Shown here piece after piece: positions 24,621 to 32,198 of a stretch of 64,000 nucleotides of DNA; positions within the stretch are counted from its first letter, which is position 1; each line of letters opens with the position of its first letter. The notes below the pieces were generated by a model. It ran no database searches, was not told where the DNA came from, and saw only the letters and a program-made list of their open reading frames with translations. This DNA is from Christensenella tenuis (lineage in GTDB: Bacteria; Bacillota; Clostridia; Christensenellales; Christensenellaceae): positions 681,873 to 745,872 of the forward strand of contig NZ_JACOON010000001.1 of the NCBI RefSeq assembly GCF_014287795.1. Direction: 5' to 3'. Position numbers and translations under genes: made by a program.

Positions 24621-25871
24621 TCATTGACGCTTTTTCCCGGAGAAATAAGAAATATATTCGAGCTTGGGAGCATCCGGGAATAAGACCGCATGCAAGTCCA
24701 GGAAATAGTCATCCGTCATACTCGCAACATAGTCTACTACCACCTGGTTGGGTTCTTCTTTCAGGTAGGCCTCTTTAAGGCTCTCCGCCCTTGAAAATCC
24801 ACTGTATACATGGTTGATATGGTGGCGGAAGATAGGAGAATTTTGATCTCCCTTCACAAAGTCTTCCAGCAGTTTATCATATACGCGTGCAAACATCTTG
24901 CGAATTGTGGGATAAGGCTCATTTTTATCCTGCGGACCGTAAATCCTCTTGAAATTCACCTGTTTTTCATATGCAAGCGCTGCCGCATACTCTTCGTCCA
25001 ATTTGATATACGGTCTTCCATAGCTATTGGATACTACGTTGGTGATAATATTGTTGATAAAATCGGAATTTGTGGAACCCAAAACATCATTTTCCGAAAA
25101 AGGCTCCTGCACGCCGATTTTCAAAATCTGCGCATCCTGCCGGTCCTTACCAAGATAAGCAATCACATCCGCAAGGCGCACCACGCAGCCTTCGAGTGTC
25201 GCCGGAATCAATTTCCCCACCGCGCCCGCTTCCGTGTAGCATTCTTCCATCTGGCGTTCGAATTCCGCAAATGCTCCTTCCGCATCCCCGGCTTGATACC
25301 CGCGCGGCCGGTACTCGCCGCTCACTTTTTCGCCATTGTGGCATAGAATGCCATTCAGTACCTGAAGGCTGAGGTTTAGGGACAGTACCTTGTCTAAAAT
25401 ACGCGCGCTGTGTACGTTGTGGTTAAAATAACGCCCTGTATTCGCATGATAAAGTTTGGAGAGGAACCGTTCTCCCGCGTGTCCGAATGGCGTATGTCCG
25501 AGGTCGTGTCCAAGGGCAATCGCCTCGATCAGGTCGAGATTCAGGTTCAGCATACGGCCGATATTGCGGGCGATTCGTGAAACAAGCTGTACGTGCAGGA
25601 TACGCCGCGTGATGTCATCGTTTTTATATAAGGAAAAAACCTGCGTTTTGTCTGCATAGCGGTTAAAATAACGGCAATACAGGATGCGCTCACTGTCCTT
25701 CGCAAAATTAGGGCGCTGGACACGGAATATCTCTTTTTCCCGCCGTATCGAGCATTTATCCCGCGTTGCATAAGCATACATTTCATCCTGTTTGCGTTTT
25801 AAGTCGGCATAGACCGCTTCTTCCACTTTGGGATTGAGTTTCAGGTACTTTTTTTCGCGTTTTTTATCCAT
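24621..25871 (-). CDS. dGTPase-like HD-domain triphosphohydrolase
   Basis: A 416-residue HD-superfamily protein related to deoxyguanosinetriphosphate triphosphohydrolase, which splits dNTPs to nucleoside and tripolyphosphate. The HD motif is ALGHDLGHTPFGHAGE (near residue 131), preceded by the family stretch SERILYCRYFNRYADKTQVF and followed by HNVHSARIL; VVRLADVIAYLGKD carries the distal Asp. I use ATG 25871 (AGGAC 7 bases upstream). An extended -10 (TGCTATAAT) just upstream at 25901-25893 rules out the longer frame back to 26192. Confidence 0.85.
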   Translation of the reverse strand: MDKKREKKYLKLNPKVEEAVYADLKRKQDEMYAYATRDKCSIRREKEIFRVQRPNFAKDSERILYCRYFNRYADKTQVFSLYKNDDITRRILHVQLVSRIARNIGRMLNLNLDLIEAIALGHDLGHTPFGHAGERFLSKLYHANTGRYFNHNVHSARILDKVLSLNLSLQVLNGILCHNGEKVSGEYRPRGYQAGDAEGAFAEFERQMEECYTEAGAVGKLIPATLEGCVVRLADVIAYLGKDRQDAQILKIGVQEPFSENDVLGSTNSDFINNIITNVVSNSYGRPYIKLDEEYAAALAYEKQVNFKRIYGPQDKNEPYPTIRKMFARVYDKLLEDFVKGDQNSPIFRHHINHVYSGFSRAESLKEAYLKEEPNQVVVDYVASMTDDYFLDLHAVLFPDAPKLEYISYFSGKKRQ

Positions 25872-25892
25872 AAGCTTTGTCCTCGTGCCTTT

Positions 25893-25901
25893 ATTATAGC
25901 A
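25893..25901 (-). promoter_or_regulatory. Extended -10 promoter of the dGTPase-like gene
   Basis: TGCTATAAT on the minus strand, 22 bases before the start codon; -35 region is poor, as usual for extended -10 promoters. Confidence 0.6.
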
Positions 25902-26013
25902 TAAAGCACTGGCTTCGTCCTTTGTAAATTTATTCTGAATGAACGCTTCCGCCGTTTGCCATAGAGGCCGGGTGTGTATTAATATATACAGTATTCTATA
26001 TTGGAGGAACTTT

Positions 26014-26724
26014 ATGATGAAAAAAAGTTTATTGGGAACTTTGGCGCTTGCCATATGCTCCCTGTTTGTTCTTGCAGGCTGTTCCCCGGCATCAGAACCG
26101 TCTGTTTCTGCTTCGCCGTCTGATGATCTCATTCTTGCCGTTACAGGCACCGTAACGGATATTACAATGGCGGACGGCACCACCAGTATCACAGTCGACG
26201 GCAGCGATACGGATTCCGGCGCTACTTATCAGTCTATGATCTTGCATCTGACGGACCAGACGCCGGTTGAAAAAGATGGTGGAACCAGTTCGTACCAGGA
26301 AGGCACAATCCATGCCGGCGACACCGTAGAAGCCTATTTCTCGGCTTCTACCCCCGTAACTGCTTCCGAACCTCCACAAGGATCCCCGGATAAGCTTATA
26401 GTGACAGCACAGGAGGAGGGCGGTATGACCGCCGATGTGCAGAAGGAATTTAACGGAACGATCACAGAAATCACCGAGGACGGCGATTATCTTCTCGTCT
26501 ATGTACAAAAGGCAGAGGGCGGCGACGCGGTAGATGACCTGCGCGCTGTGGTGTCGGCAGATACCATAATCTCTTCCGAAAGCGAGCCGGGTAAAACACT
26601 TGCCATGAAAGATCTCGCTAAGGGCCAGAAGGTCACTGTTACTACAGACGGCCGCATGACTTTCTCTATTCCGCCGCAAGCAAATGCACAGACTATCGTG
26701 TTGCATGATGCGGAAGCCAAGTAA
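26014..26724 (+). CDS. Lipoprotein with two tandem repeat domains
   Basis: A 236-residue predicted lipoprotein: signal peptide and LAGC lipobox with the cysteine at residue 23. The mature part contains two copies of one fold, from about residues 41-135 and 145-234. Both start GT(V/I)T(D/E)IT followed by a D-G pair and a beta strand, and both end in (S/P)PPQ...(D/N)..I(V)(T/L). No family name can be given with confidence; the repeats resemble small beta-barrel (OB-like) surface domains. TTGGAGGA precedes the ATG. It is monocistronic and ends at a perfect terminator. Confidence 0.8.
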   Translation: MMKKSLLGTLALAICSLFVLAGCSPASEPSVSASPSDDLILAVTGTVTDITMADGTTSITVDGSDTDSGATYQSMILHLTDQTPVEKDGGTSSYQEGTIHAGDTVEAYFSASTPVTASEPPQGSPDKLIVTAQEEGGMTADVQKEFNGTITEITEDGDYLLVYVQKAEGGDAVDDLRAVVSADTIISSESEPGKTLAMKDLAKGQKVTVTTDGRMTFSIPPQANAQTIVLHDAEAK

Positions 26725-26730
26725 AGCAGT

Positions 26731-26770
26731 ATAAAAAATGCCTGATCCACTTGGACCAGGCATTTTTTAT
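26731..26770. terminator. Bidirectional terminator between lipoprotein and aldehyde dehydrogenase
   Basis: A perfect 14-bp stem (ATAAAAAATGCCTG and complement) with an inner TCCA/TGGA pairing; T-runs both ways. Confidence 0.93.
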
Positions 26771-26785
26771 GGAAATCTGGGTCTT

Positions 26786-28261
26786 TCAATAAAGACCCGA
26801 CGGTTTCTCCGAAAGATTGATTACAATATTTTTCATCTGTGTATAATGTTCAAGGATTACCTTATGTGTTTCACGGCCAATCCCAGACTTCTTATAACCG
26901 CCGAATGGCGCCCCTGCCGGGAATGAATTATATGTATTGACCCACATCCGTCCTGTCTTCACCCCGCGCGCTACGCGAATCGCACGGTTCAGATCCCGCG
27001 TCCATACTCCGCCGCCGAGGCCGTATTCACTGTCATTGGCGAGATCAACAACCTCATCTTCTGTTTTGAATTTGATCACAACCGCAACCGGTCCAAAAAT
27101 TTCTTCTTGTGCCACACGCATATCATTTTTTACATCTACAAGCAAGGTCGGGCGCATGAAATACCCCTGATCGAGGCCGTTTTCCATAATGCGCACACCG
27201 CCGCAAGCTACTTTTGCGCCTTCTTGCTTTCCGATCTCAATATAGTTCAGCACTTTTTTGAGCTGTCCTTCCGAAATCTGCGCACCCATCTGGGTATCTT
27301 CTTTCCATGGCTCGCCAACCTTCACGCGGTCAAACCGTTTTACTGCATCTTCAATAAAGCGGTCATAGATATCTTCCTGCACAAATACGCGCGAGCCCGC
27401 GCTGCATACCTGTCCTTGATTAAACAAGATGCCAAGCTGTACGCCTTCCATCGCCATCTCCCAATCGCAATCCGGGAAGAAAATATTAGCAGACTTTCCG
27501 CCCAGTTCGAGTGTCGCCGGGATCAGCTTTTCCGCCGCTGCTTCCGCAACGGAGACGCCGACCTCCGTCGAACCTGTAAATGCGAGCTTGGCAAACCCTT
27601 TGTGCCTCAGAATATATTCCCCCGATTTCGATCCTTTGCCTGTCACCACATTAAAGACGCCGGGAGGGAGGATATCTTGTGTGAGCTTAGCTAGTTCAAG
27701 TACAGAAAGGGGCGTGCTGCTCGACGGTTTCAGTACGGTGCAGCATCCCGCCGCAAGCACGGGAGCCAACTTCCACGCCGCCATCAGGAATGGAAAATTC
27801 CACGGGACAATCTGTCCGACCACGCCAATCGGTTCACGCAGGATTAGGTTCAGCGTATTTTTATCCAGCATCATCGCTTCCCCTTCCTCTGTACGTACTG
27901 CCCCCGCAAAATAGCGAAAATGGTCAGCCGCCAGCGGCACATCCGCATTCAATGTTTCCCGGATAGGTTTTCCATTATCCAGCATTTCAATCTGCGCAAG
28001 CCGCTCCCTATTCTCGTCGATGACCTCCGCGACCCGGAGCAATATTTTCTGCCGTTCTTCCGGGCTCACATCCTTCCAGGTTTCCCACGCGTGCCATGCC
28101 GCATTTACGGCCCTATCCACATCCTGCTCCGTTGCCTCCGCACAGGTGGAAAGCTTCTCCCCATTCGCCGGGCAAAAGGTATCAAAGGTCCCTCCGTCGC
28201 CCGCTGCCGACCACTTCCCGTCGATAAAGAGTCCATATGTTTTATCCGCTATTTGTTTCAT
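26786..28261 (-). CDS. NAD-dependent aldehyde dehydrogenase
   Basis: A 491-residue aldehyde dehydrogenase oxidising an aldehyde to the carboxylic acid. PWNFPFLMAAWKLAPVLAAG (near residue 152) is the cofactor-binding stretch, FTGSTEVG the NAD loop, LELGGKSANI carries the general-base Glu and NQGQVCSAGSR the catalytic Cys; GGYKKSGIGRE is the C-terminal motif. The sequence is closest in style to betaine or phenylacetaldehyde-type enzymes; the aldehyde is unknown. AGGAAAA precedes the ATG. It is flanked by terminators on both sides and probably transcribed alone. Confidence 0.93.
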   Translation of the reverse strand: MKQIADKTYGLFIDGKWSAAGDGGTFDTFCPANGEKLSTCAEATEQDVDRAVNAAWHAWETWKDVSPEERQKILLRVAEVIDENRERLAQIEMLDNGKPIRETLNADVPLAADHFRYFAGAVRTEEGEAMMLDKNTLNLILREPIGVVGQIVPWNFPFLMAAWKLAPVLAAGCCTVLKPSSSTPLSVLELAKLTQDILPPGVFNVVTGKGSKSGEYILRHKGFAKLAFTGSTEVGVSVAEAAAEKLIPATLELGGKSANIFFPDCDWEMAMEGVQLGILFNQGQVCSAGSRVFVQEDIYDRFIEDAVKRFDRVKVGEPWKEDTQMGAQISEGQLKKVLNYIEIGKQEGAKVACGGVRIMENGLDQGYFMRPTLLVDVKNDMRVAQEEIFGPVAVVIKFKTEDEVVDLANDSEYGLGGGVWTRDLNRAIRVARGVKTGRMWVNTYNSFPAGAPFGGYKKSGIGRETHKVILEHYTQMKNIVINLSEKPSGLY

Positions 28262-28342
28262 TGTTCTTTTTCCTTTCCGGAGATTTTAAGATATTTCTAT
28301 CAATTTGCTTCATTCTTAAACCGTATGGGGAAAGAGAACATT

Positions 28343-28369
28343 AAAAAAGCGCGGAACCCGCGCTTTTTT
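28343..28369 (-). terminator. Terminator after argF
   Basis: A perfect 12-bp stem (AAAAAAGCGCGG and complement) with a 3-base loop and T-run on the minus strand. Confidence 0.93.
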
Positions 28370-28381
28370 CATCCGTACTTT

Positions 28382-29290
28382 TTATTTATTGCCCATGAGC
28401 ATAACCATCACTGCTTTTTGGGCATGCATACGGTTTTCCGCCTCATCGAAAATCTCCTGTGCATGCGCCTCAAATACTTCGGCCGTAATTTCTTCTTCGC
28501 GATGCGCGGGCAAGCAATGCTGTACCATAGCATCTGGTTTTGCGGCCGCCATTACATCCTTGTTGATCTGGATGCCTTGGAACGCCTTCTGGCGCTCTGC
28601 AATCTGCGCTTCATGCCCCATAGATGCCCAAACGTCCGTAAAGAGCACGTCCGCATCCTTTGCCGCCGCATAAATATCTCCTGAAATAGAAAACTTGGGA
28701 TACTTTTTGGCAAATTCCAGCACCGATGGATCGGGCCAATAATTTTCCGGGATTGCACACGCAACTTCCATACCCATAGTGAGTCCGCCCACAATCAGTG
28801 AATTTGCCATATTATTTCCATCACCGATATATGCCATCTTGAGCCCGTCAAAATTCTTCTTATATTCACGTATCGTCATTAAGTCTGCCAGAACCTGGCA
28901 TGGATGCGCATAGTCCGTAAGGCCGTTGATAACCGGAATACTGCCGTATTTTGCAAGGTCTTCCACCTCTTGCTGCGCATAGGTACGAATCATAATGCCG
29001 TCAAGGTAGCGCGACAATACCCGCGCCGTGTCTTCAACAGGCTCTCCCCGGCCGATCTGAAGGTCGTTCGAGGAAAGAAACAGCGGATAGCCGCCAAGCT
29101 GATACATGCCGACCTCAAAAGAAACCCTTGTCCGCGTGGAAGATTTCTGGAAAATCATTCCCAGGGTCTTCCCTGCAAGGAGCGGATGCTTGATCCCTTG
29201 CTTGTTTTCTGCCTTCAGTTTATCCGCCAGATCGAGAATTTCAGTGATCTGTTCTTTATTAAGATCGCTCATTTTGAGTAGATGCTTCAT
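28382..29290 (-). CDS. argF: Ornithine carbamoyltransferase
   Basis: A 302-residue enzyme making citrulline from ornithine and carbamoyl phosphate (arginine synthesis) or running in reverse in the arginine deiminase route. Signatures: carbamoyl-phosphate loop SSTRTR (near residue 50), HPCQVLADLMT, the ornithine-binding DVWASMGHE and the catalytic HCLPAHR. It follows pyrI by 68 bp but has its own promoter with ARG boxes, favouring the biosynthetic role. GAGG lies 9 bases before the ATG. Confidence 0.96.
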   Translation of the reverse strand: MKHLLKMSDLNKEQITEILDLADKLKAENKQGIKHPLLAGKTLGMIFQKSSTRTRVSFEVGMYQLGGYPLFLSSNDLQIGRGEPVEDTARVLSRYLDGIMIRTYAQQEVEDLAKYGSIPVINGLTDYAHPCQVLADLMTIREYKKNFDGLKMAYIGDGNNMANSLIVGGLTMGMEVACAIPENYWPDPSVLEFAKKYPKFSISGDIYAAAKDADVLFTDVWASMGHEAQIAERQKAFQGIQINKDVMAAAKPDAMVQHCLPAHREEEITAEVFEAHAQEIFDEAENRMHAQKAVMVMLMGNK

Positions 29291-29317
29291 AGTATTTACC
29301 TCGTTTCCAATTCAATA

Positions 29318-29352
29318 GCATAATTATACACCGATATGAATATTTATGCAAA
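29318..29352 (-). promoter_or_regulatory. argF promoter with two ArgR boxes
   Basis: TTGCAT (29351-29346), 17-bp spacer, TATAAT (29328-29323). The plus-strand 14-mer TGAATATTTATGCA (29337-29350) matches the ArgR consensus TGAATWWWWATTCA at 13 of 14 positions and covers the -35. A weaker box (29318-29331) covers the -10. The two centres are 19 bp apart. Confidence 0.75.
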
Positions 29353-29358
29353 TCATTT

Positions 29359-29781
29359 TTACCGTTCCGCCTGCTGCTCGCAGTAAGCGCAGCGGTAAAT
29401 TCCCCGTTCCGCGTCCGTGAGGTTAAATACGTGCGGAAGCTCCTGCTCCACCGAAGTAATGCACCGTGGATTTTTACATTTGACAATGTTCACAACCCGC
29501 TTAGGAAGCGTGAGGTTCATCTTTTCAATGATCTTTCCGCCGTCAATGATATTCACTGTGATATTCGGGTCGATAAAACCAAGCATTTCAAGATCTGTTT
29601 CAATCTCATTTTCAATTTTGATGATATCCTTTTTGCCCATACGATTGCTTTTTACATTTTTAATAATCGCTACGGCACAATCCAGTTTATCAAGCCCCAG
29701 ATAATTATAGATGCTCATGGCCTTCCCGGCCTTGATATGATCGATCACCACGCCTCTTTCCACACTATCGATACTTAACAT
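29359..29781 (-). CDS. pyrI: Aspartate carbamoyltransferase regulatory subunit
   Basis: A 140-residue regulatory chain that binds CTP/ATP and tunes the catalytic PyrB trimers. The allosteric domain starts ERGVVIDHIKAGKAM; the zinc domain has four cysteines in CKNPRC and CAYC near the C-terminus. It shares one base with the pyrB stop (TAATG), indicating coupled translation and equal dosage. PyrI is common in enterics and archaea and in part of the Clostridia. Confidence 0.95.
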   Translation of the reverse strand: MLSIDSVERGVVIDHIKAGKAMSIYNYLGLDKLDCAVAIIKNVKSNRMGKKDIIKIENEIETDLEMLGFIDPNITVNIIDGGKIIEKMNLTLPKRVVNIVKCKNPRCITSVEQELPHVFNLTDAERGIYRCAYCEQQAER

Positions 29782-30704
29782 TACACATTTACCCCCAACA
29801 TCGTCATGATAAGAGCCATCCTGACATACTTTCCGAATAACGCCTGCTTAAAATAGACCGCGCGCGGATCTTTGTCTACTTCCACGGAGATTTCATTGAC
29901 TCTCGGCAGCGGATGCATAACAATCATATCTTCTTTTGCAAGCTTCATCTTCTCCGCATCAAGAATATAGCTGTCCCGCAGGCGAATATAGTCTTCCTCA
30001 TTGAAGAAGCGTTCCCGCTGGACACGCGTCATGTAAAGGATATCGAGATCGGAAATGATCTCTTCCAAACGTTCATATTGTACATAGGTGACATTTTCAT
30101 TATTTTTAAGTACGTCTTCTTTTACATACCGTGGAACTTTCAATTCTTTAGGCGAAATGAACACAAATTTGATATTTGTATACCGCGAAAGCGCACGGAT
30201 CAAAGAATGCACCGTACGTCCAAATTTAAGGTCTCCGCACATGCCGATCGTCAAGTGGTCAAGCCGTCCCTTAAGAGAGCGAATTGTAAGCAAATCTGTA
30301 AGCGTCTGGGTTGGATGCTGATGTCCTCCATCGCCCGCATTGATGATCGGGATTGCTACATTTTGTGAAGCAACCATTGCCGCGCCCTCTTTTGGGTGGC
30401 GCATCGCGATAATATCTGCATAACACTCCACCGTGCGCACCGTATCTGCAACGCTTTCTCCTTTGGAAGCCGAACTGTTGTCCGCTCCCGCAAAGCCGAT
30501 TACATCGCCGCCGAGTTCATGCATTGCCGCTTCAAAGCTCAGCCGGGTACGCGTCGAAGGTTCAAAAAAAAGTGTAGCCAGCTTTTTATGCCTGCACACT
30601 TCCTGGTATTTTTCCGGTTCTGCAATGATTTTCCCTGCTAAATCCAGTAACTCGTCGATCTCTTCCACCGATATATCCATTGGATCCAGTAAATGTTTCA
30701 TCAA
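29781..30704 (-). CDS. pyrB: Aspartate carbamoyltransferase catalytic subunit
   Basis: A 307-residue enzyme making N-carbamoyl-aspartate in pyrimidine synthesis. Signatures: PSTRTRLSFE (near residue 50), SSASKGES, the HQHPTQTLTDLLT substrate loop, MTRVQRERF and MHPLPRVNEI. AGGAGGAAATTG precedes the ATG. It leads pyrB-pyrI and lies downstream of an attenuator-type leader with a PyrR-binding sequence, so uridine nucleotides should repress it. Confidence 0.97.
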   Translation of the reverse strand: MMKHLLDPMDISVEEIDELLDLAGKIIAEPEKYQEVCRHKKLATLFFEPSTRTRLSFEAAMHELGGDVIGFAGADNSSASKGESVADTVRTVECYADIIAMRHPKEGAAMVASQNVAIPIINAGDGGHQHPTQTLTDLLTIRSLKGRLDHLTIGMCGDLKFGRTVHSLIRALSRYTNIKFVFISPKELKVPRYVKEDVLKNNENVTYVQYERLEEIISDLDILYMTRVQRERFFNEEDYIRLRDSYILDAEKMKLAKEDMIVMHPLPRVNEISVEVDKDPRAVYFKQALFGKYVRMALIMTMLGVNV

Positions 30705-30762
30705 TTTCCTCCTGTTTTATCGATTTGGTACATAGCCTGCGCATGAATCCGCCCTCGGAGGC

Positions 30763-30903
30763 AAAAAAAATATCTCTCCATATCAGAAAGACATTGTGAT
30801 TGCACGAAAAACAAATGTGTAAAACCTTATCAGCCTCTCTGTACCAATTTAAAGGTTCTTATGTATCTTTAATTATTCTACTACACAAAAAAGCGAATAG
30901 CAA
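30763..30903 (-). promoter_or_regulatory. pyrB promoter and PyrR-type attenuator leader
   Basis: Promoter: TTGCTA (30903-30898), 17-bp spacer, TAGAAT (30880-30875). Leader: TACAGAGAGGCTGATAAGG at 30843-30825 matches the PyrR-binding loop core (CAGAGAGGCU), held in a stem AACCTT/AAGGTT (an anti-antiterminator). A terminator follows at 30794-30763 with a 9-bp stem (ATGTCTTTC/GAGAGATAT, two wobble pairs) and a T-run. The layout equals the known PyrR system: bound PyrR favours termination. Confidence 0.82.
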
Positions 30904-30985
30904 GATAAGATTTTCATGTTTCCGCGGAGAAAAAAGCGTCCATTATTAAAGCAGAACAACTTATTCGGGAAAGGAAGTGAAACAA

Positions 30986-31159
30986 ATGTCACATAGTCTG
31001 ACAGCAAAATTTATTGCACTCGCAGCGGTCATTCTCGTGGGCCTCGCAATGATCTTTGTGACGATCCCGAGCACTCCGCTTCCCGTACAAAACTTGGCGG
31101 AGAGCCTTGCTACGACTGCAGAAACGCAGGCTGAACCGGTATCAGCCGCAATTAATTGA
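30986..31159 (+). CDS. Small single-helix membrane protein
   Basis: A 57-residue protein with one hydrophobic helix (about residues 9-29, LTAKFIALAAVILVGLAMIF) and a short polar tail rich in Ala, Thr and Glu that would lie outside. AAGGAAG stands 8 bases before the ATG. It is divergent from pyrB and ends 29 bases before a bidirectional terminator, so it has the full layout of a small gene. No family is recognised. Confidence 0.55.
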   Translation: MSHSLTAKFIALAAVILVGLAMIFVTIPSTPLPVQNLAESLATTAETQAEPVSAAIN

Positions 31160-31187
31160 TTTTTCCCCTTTACAAGAAAAGTGCCAT

Positions 31188-31220
31188 AAAAAGGCGCTTC
31201 GATCACGGAGCGTCTTTTTT
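31188..31220. terminator. Bidirectional terminator overlapping the end of mscS
   Basis: An 11-bp stem (AAAAAGGCGCT with AGCGTCTTTTT, one G-U pair). The last codons and stop of the mscS gene form one arm of this hairpin. Confidence 0.82.
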
Positions 31221-32138
31221 GTTATCTTTTAAAACCACATTCCGGTATGGATACGGAATCTCTATCCCTTGCCGGTCAAATTCCTTTTTTACCGTATACC
31301 GCAAATCAGACAGAACCGGAAAGCTGGAGGATGTGTCCGGCGTCCATACAAATGCCCTCAACTGGATTGCGGATTCCCCAAGGTCCTGCACACGGACGGT
31401 GACAGCCGGCGCTCCGCTGTCCTTTTCCTTCTCCGTGCGCACGTCAAGCGTCCCCGGATGTGCCTGCACCGTATCCGCAAGAAGCTTCATGGCCAGATCA
31501 ATATCACTGTCGTAGGAAATTCCTACATCAAGGAAGCTGCATACATTTGCCTGTTCAATTATATGTGAGGCGCGAATCATATCTTTATCAATAATGCTGT
31601 TGGGAATCACGATGCTCTTATTTGAAGCATCGAGAATCGTCGTATGACGCAGGCCAATGTCCTTAACCACCCCCATAACAGGCGGCGTTACATTCAGTAT
31701 TTCAATAAATTCTCCAACCTCGAAGGGCTTCGCAGCACTGATGGAAATGCCGCTAAACACATTGCCCAGCGTCTGCTGCGCTGCAAGGCCGATAACAATA
31801 CCGGCAATTCCTGAGCTCGCAAGCAGGCCCGTTCCAAGGCTGCTGAGCGGCTTTATTGTCATAAGTACACACAGTACTGCAACAATAATAATCGCCACAT
31901 AGATCAACCTGTAAAAAATCCGCGCGTTTCCCGTCAGTTTCCGTGCCAAAAAGTGCTGGATCAGTTTAATAATGATAAAGGCAATCGCCGCAACAATGGC
32001 CGCATAAATAACTGTATTGACAAGCCCAAGCGAAAAAACTTCACTCTCCCACTTTTCAAAAGCGTTTCCAACTGTTTGCGTGGTAACGCCTGAAGCCTGA
32101 TCCGCGAGCAGGCCAACACCGGTATCCATTAATGTCAT
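31203..32138 (-). CDS. mscS: MscS-family mechanosensitive channel
   Basis: A 311-residue small-conductance mechanosensitive channel that relieves turgor during osmotic downshock. Three membrane helices are seen; the pore helix region reads LGTGLLASSGIAGIVIGLAAQQTLGN, with the glycine/alanine spacing of TM3. The beta domain follows (FEVGEFIEI, GVVKDIGLRHTTI, IPNSIIDKD). The ATG at 32138 follows TTGGAG by 9 bases; that TTG is probably part of the ribosome site. The gene ends inside a terminator. Confidence 0.93.
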   Translation of the reverse strand: MTLMDTGVGLLADQASGVTTQTVGNAFEKWESEVFSLGLVNTVIYAAIVAAIAFIIIKLIQHFLARKLTGNARIFYRLIYVAIIIVAVLCVLMTIKPLSSLGTGLLASSGIAGIVIGLAAQQTLGNVFSGISISAAKPFEVGEFIEILNVTPPVMGVVKDIGLRHTTILDASNKSIVIPNSIIDKDMIRASHIIEQANVCSFLDVGISYDSDIDLAMKLLADTVQAHPGTLDVRTEKEKDSGAPAVTVRVQDLGESAIQLRAFVWTPDTSSSFPVLSDLRYTVKKEFDRQGIEIPYPYRNVVLKDNKKDAP

Positions 32139-32198
32139 ACTGCTTTTCTCCAATTAAAGTTTTGAACGGTATATTGATACCCAAAAAATTCCTTTTTA

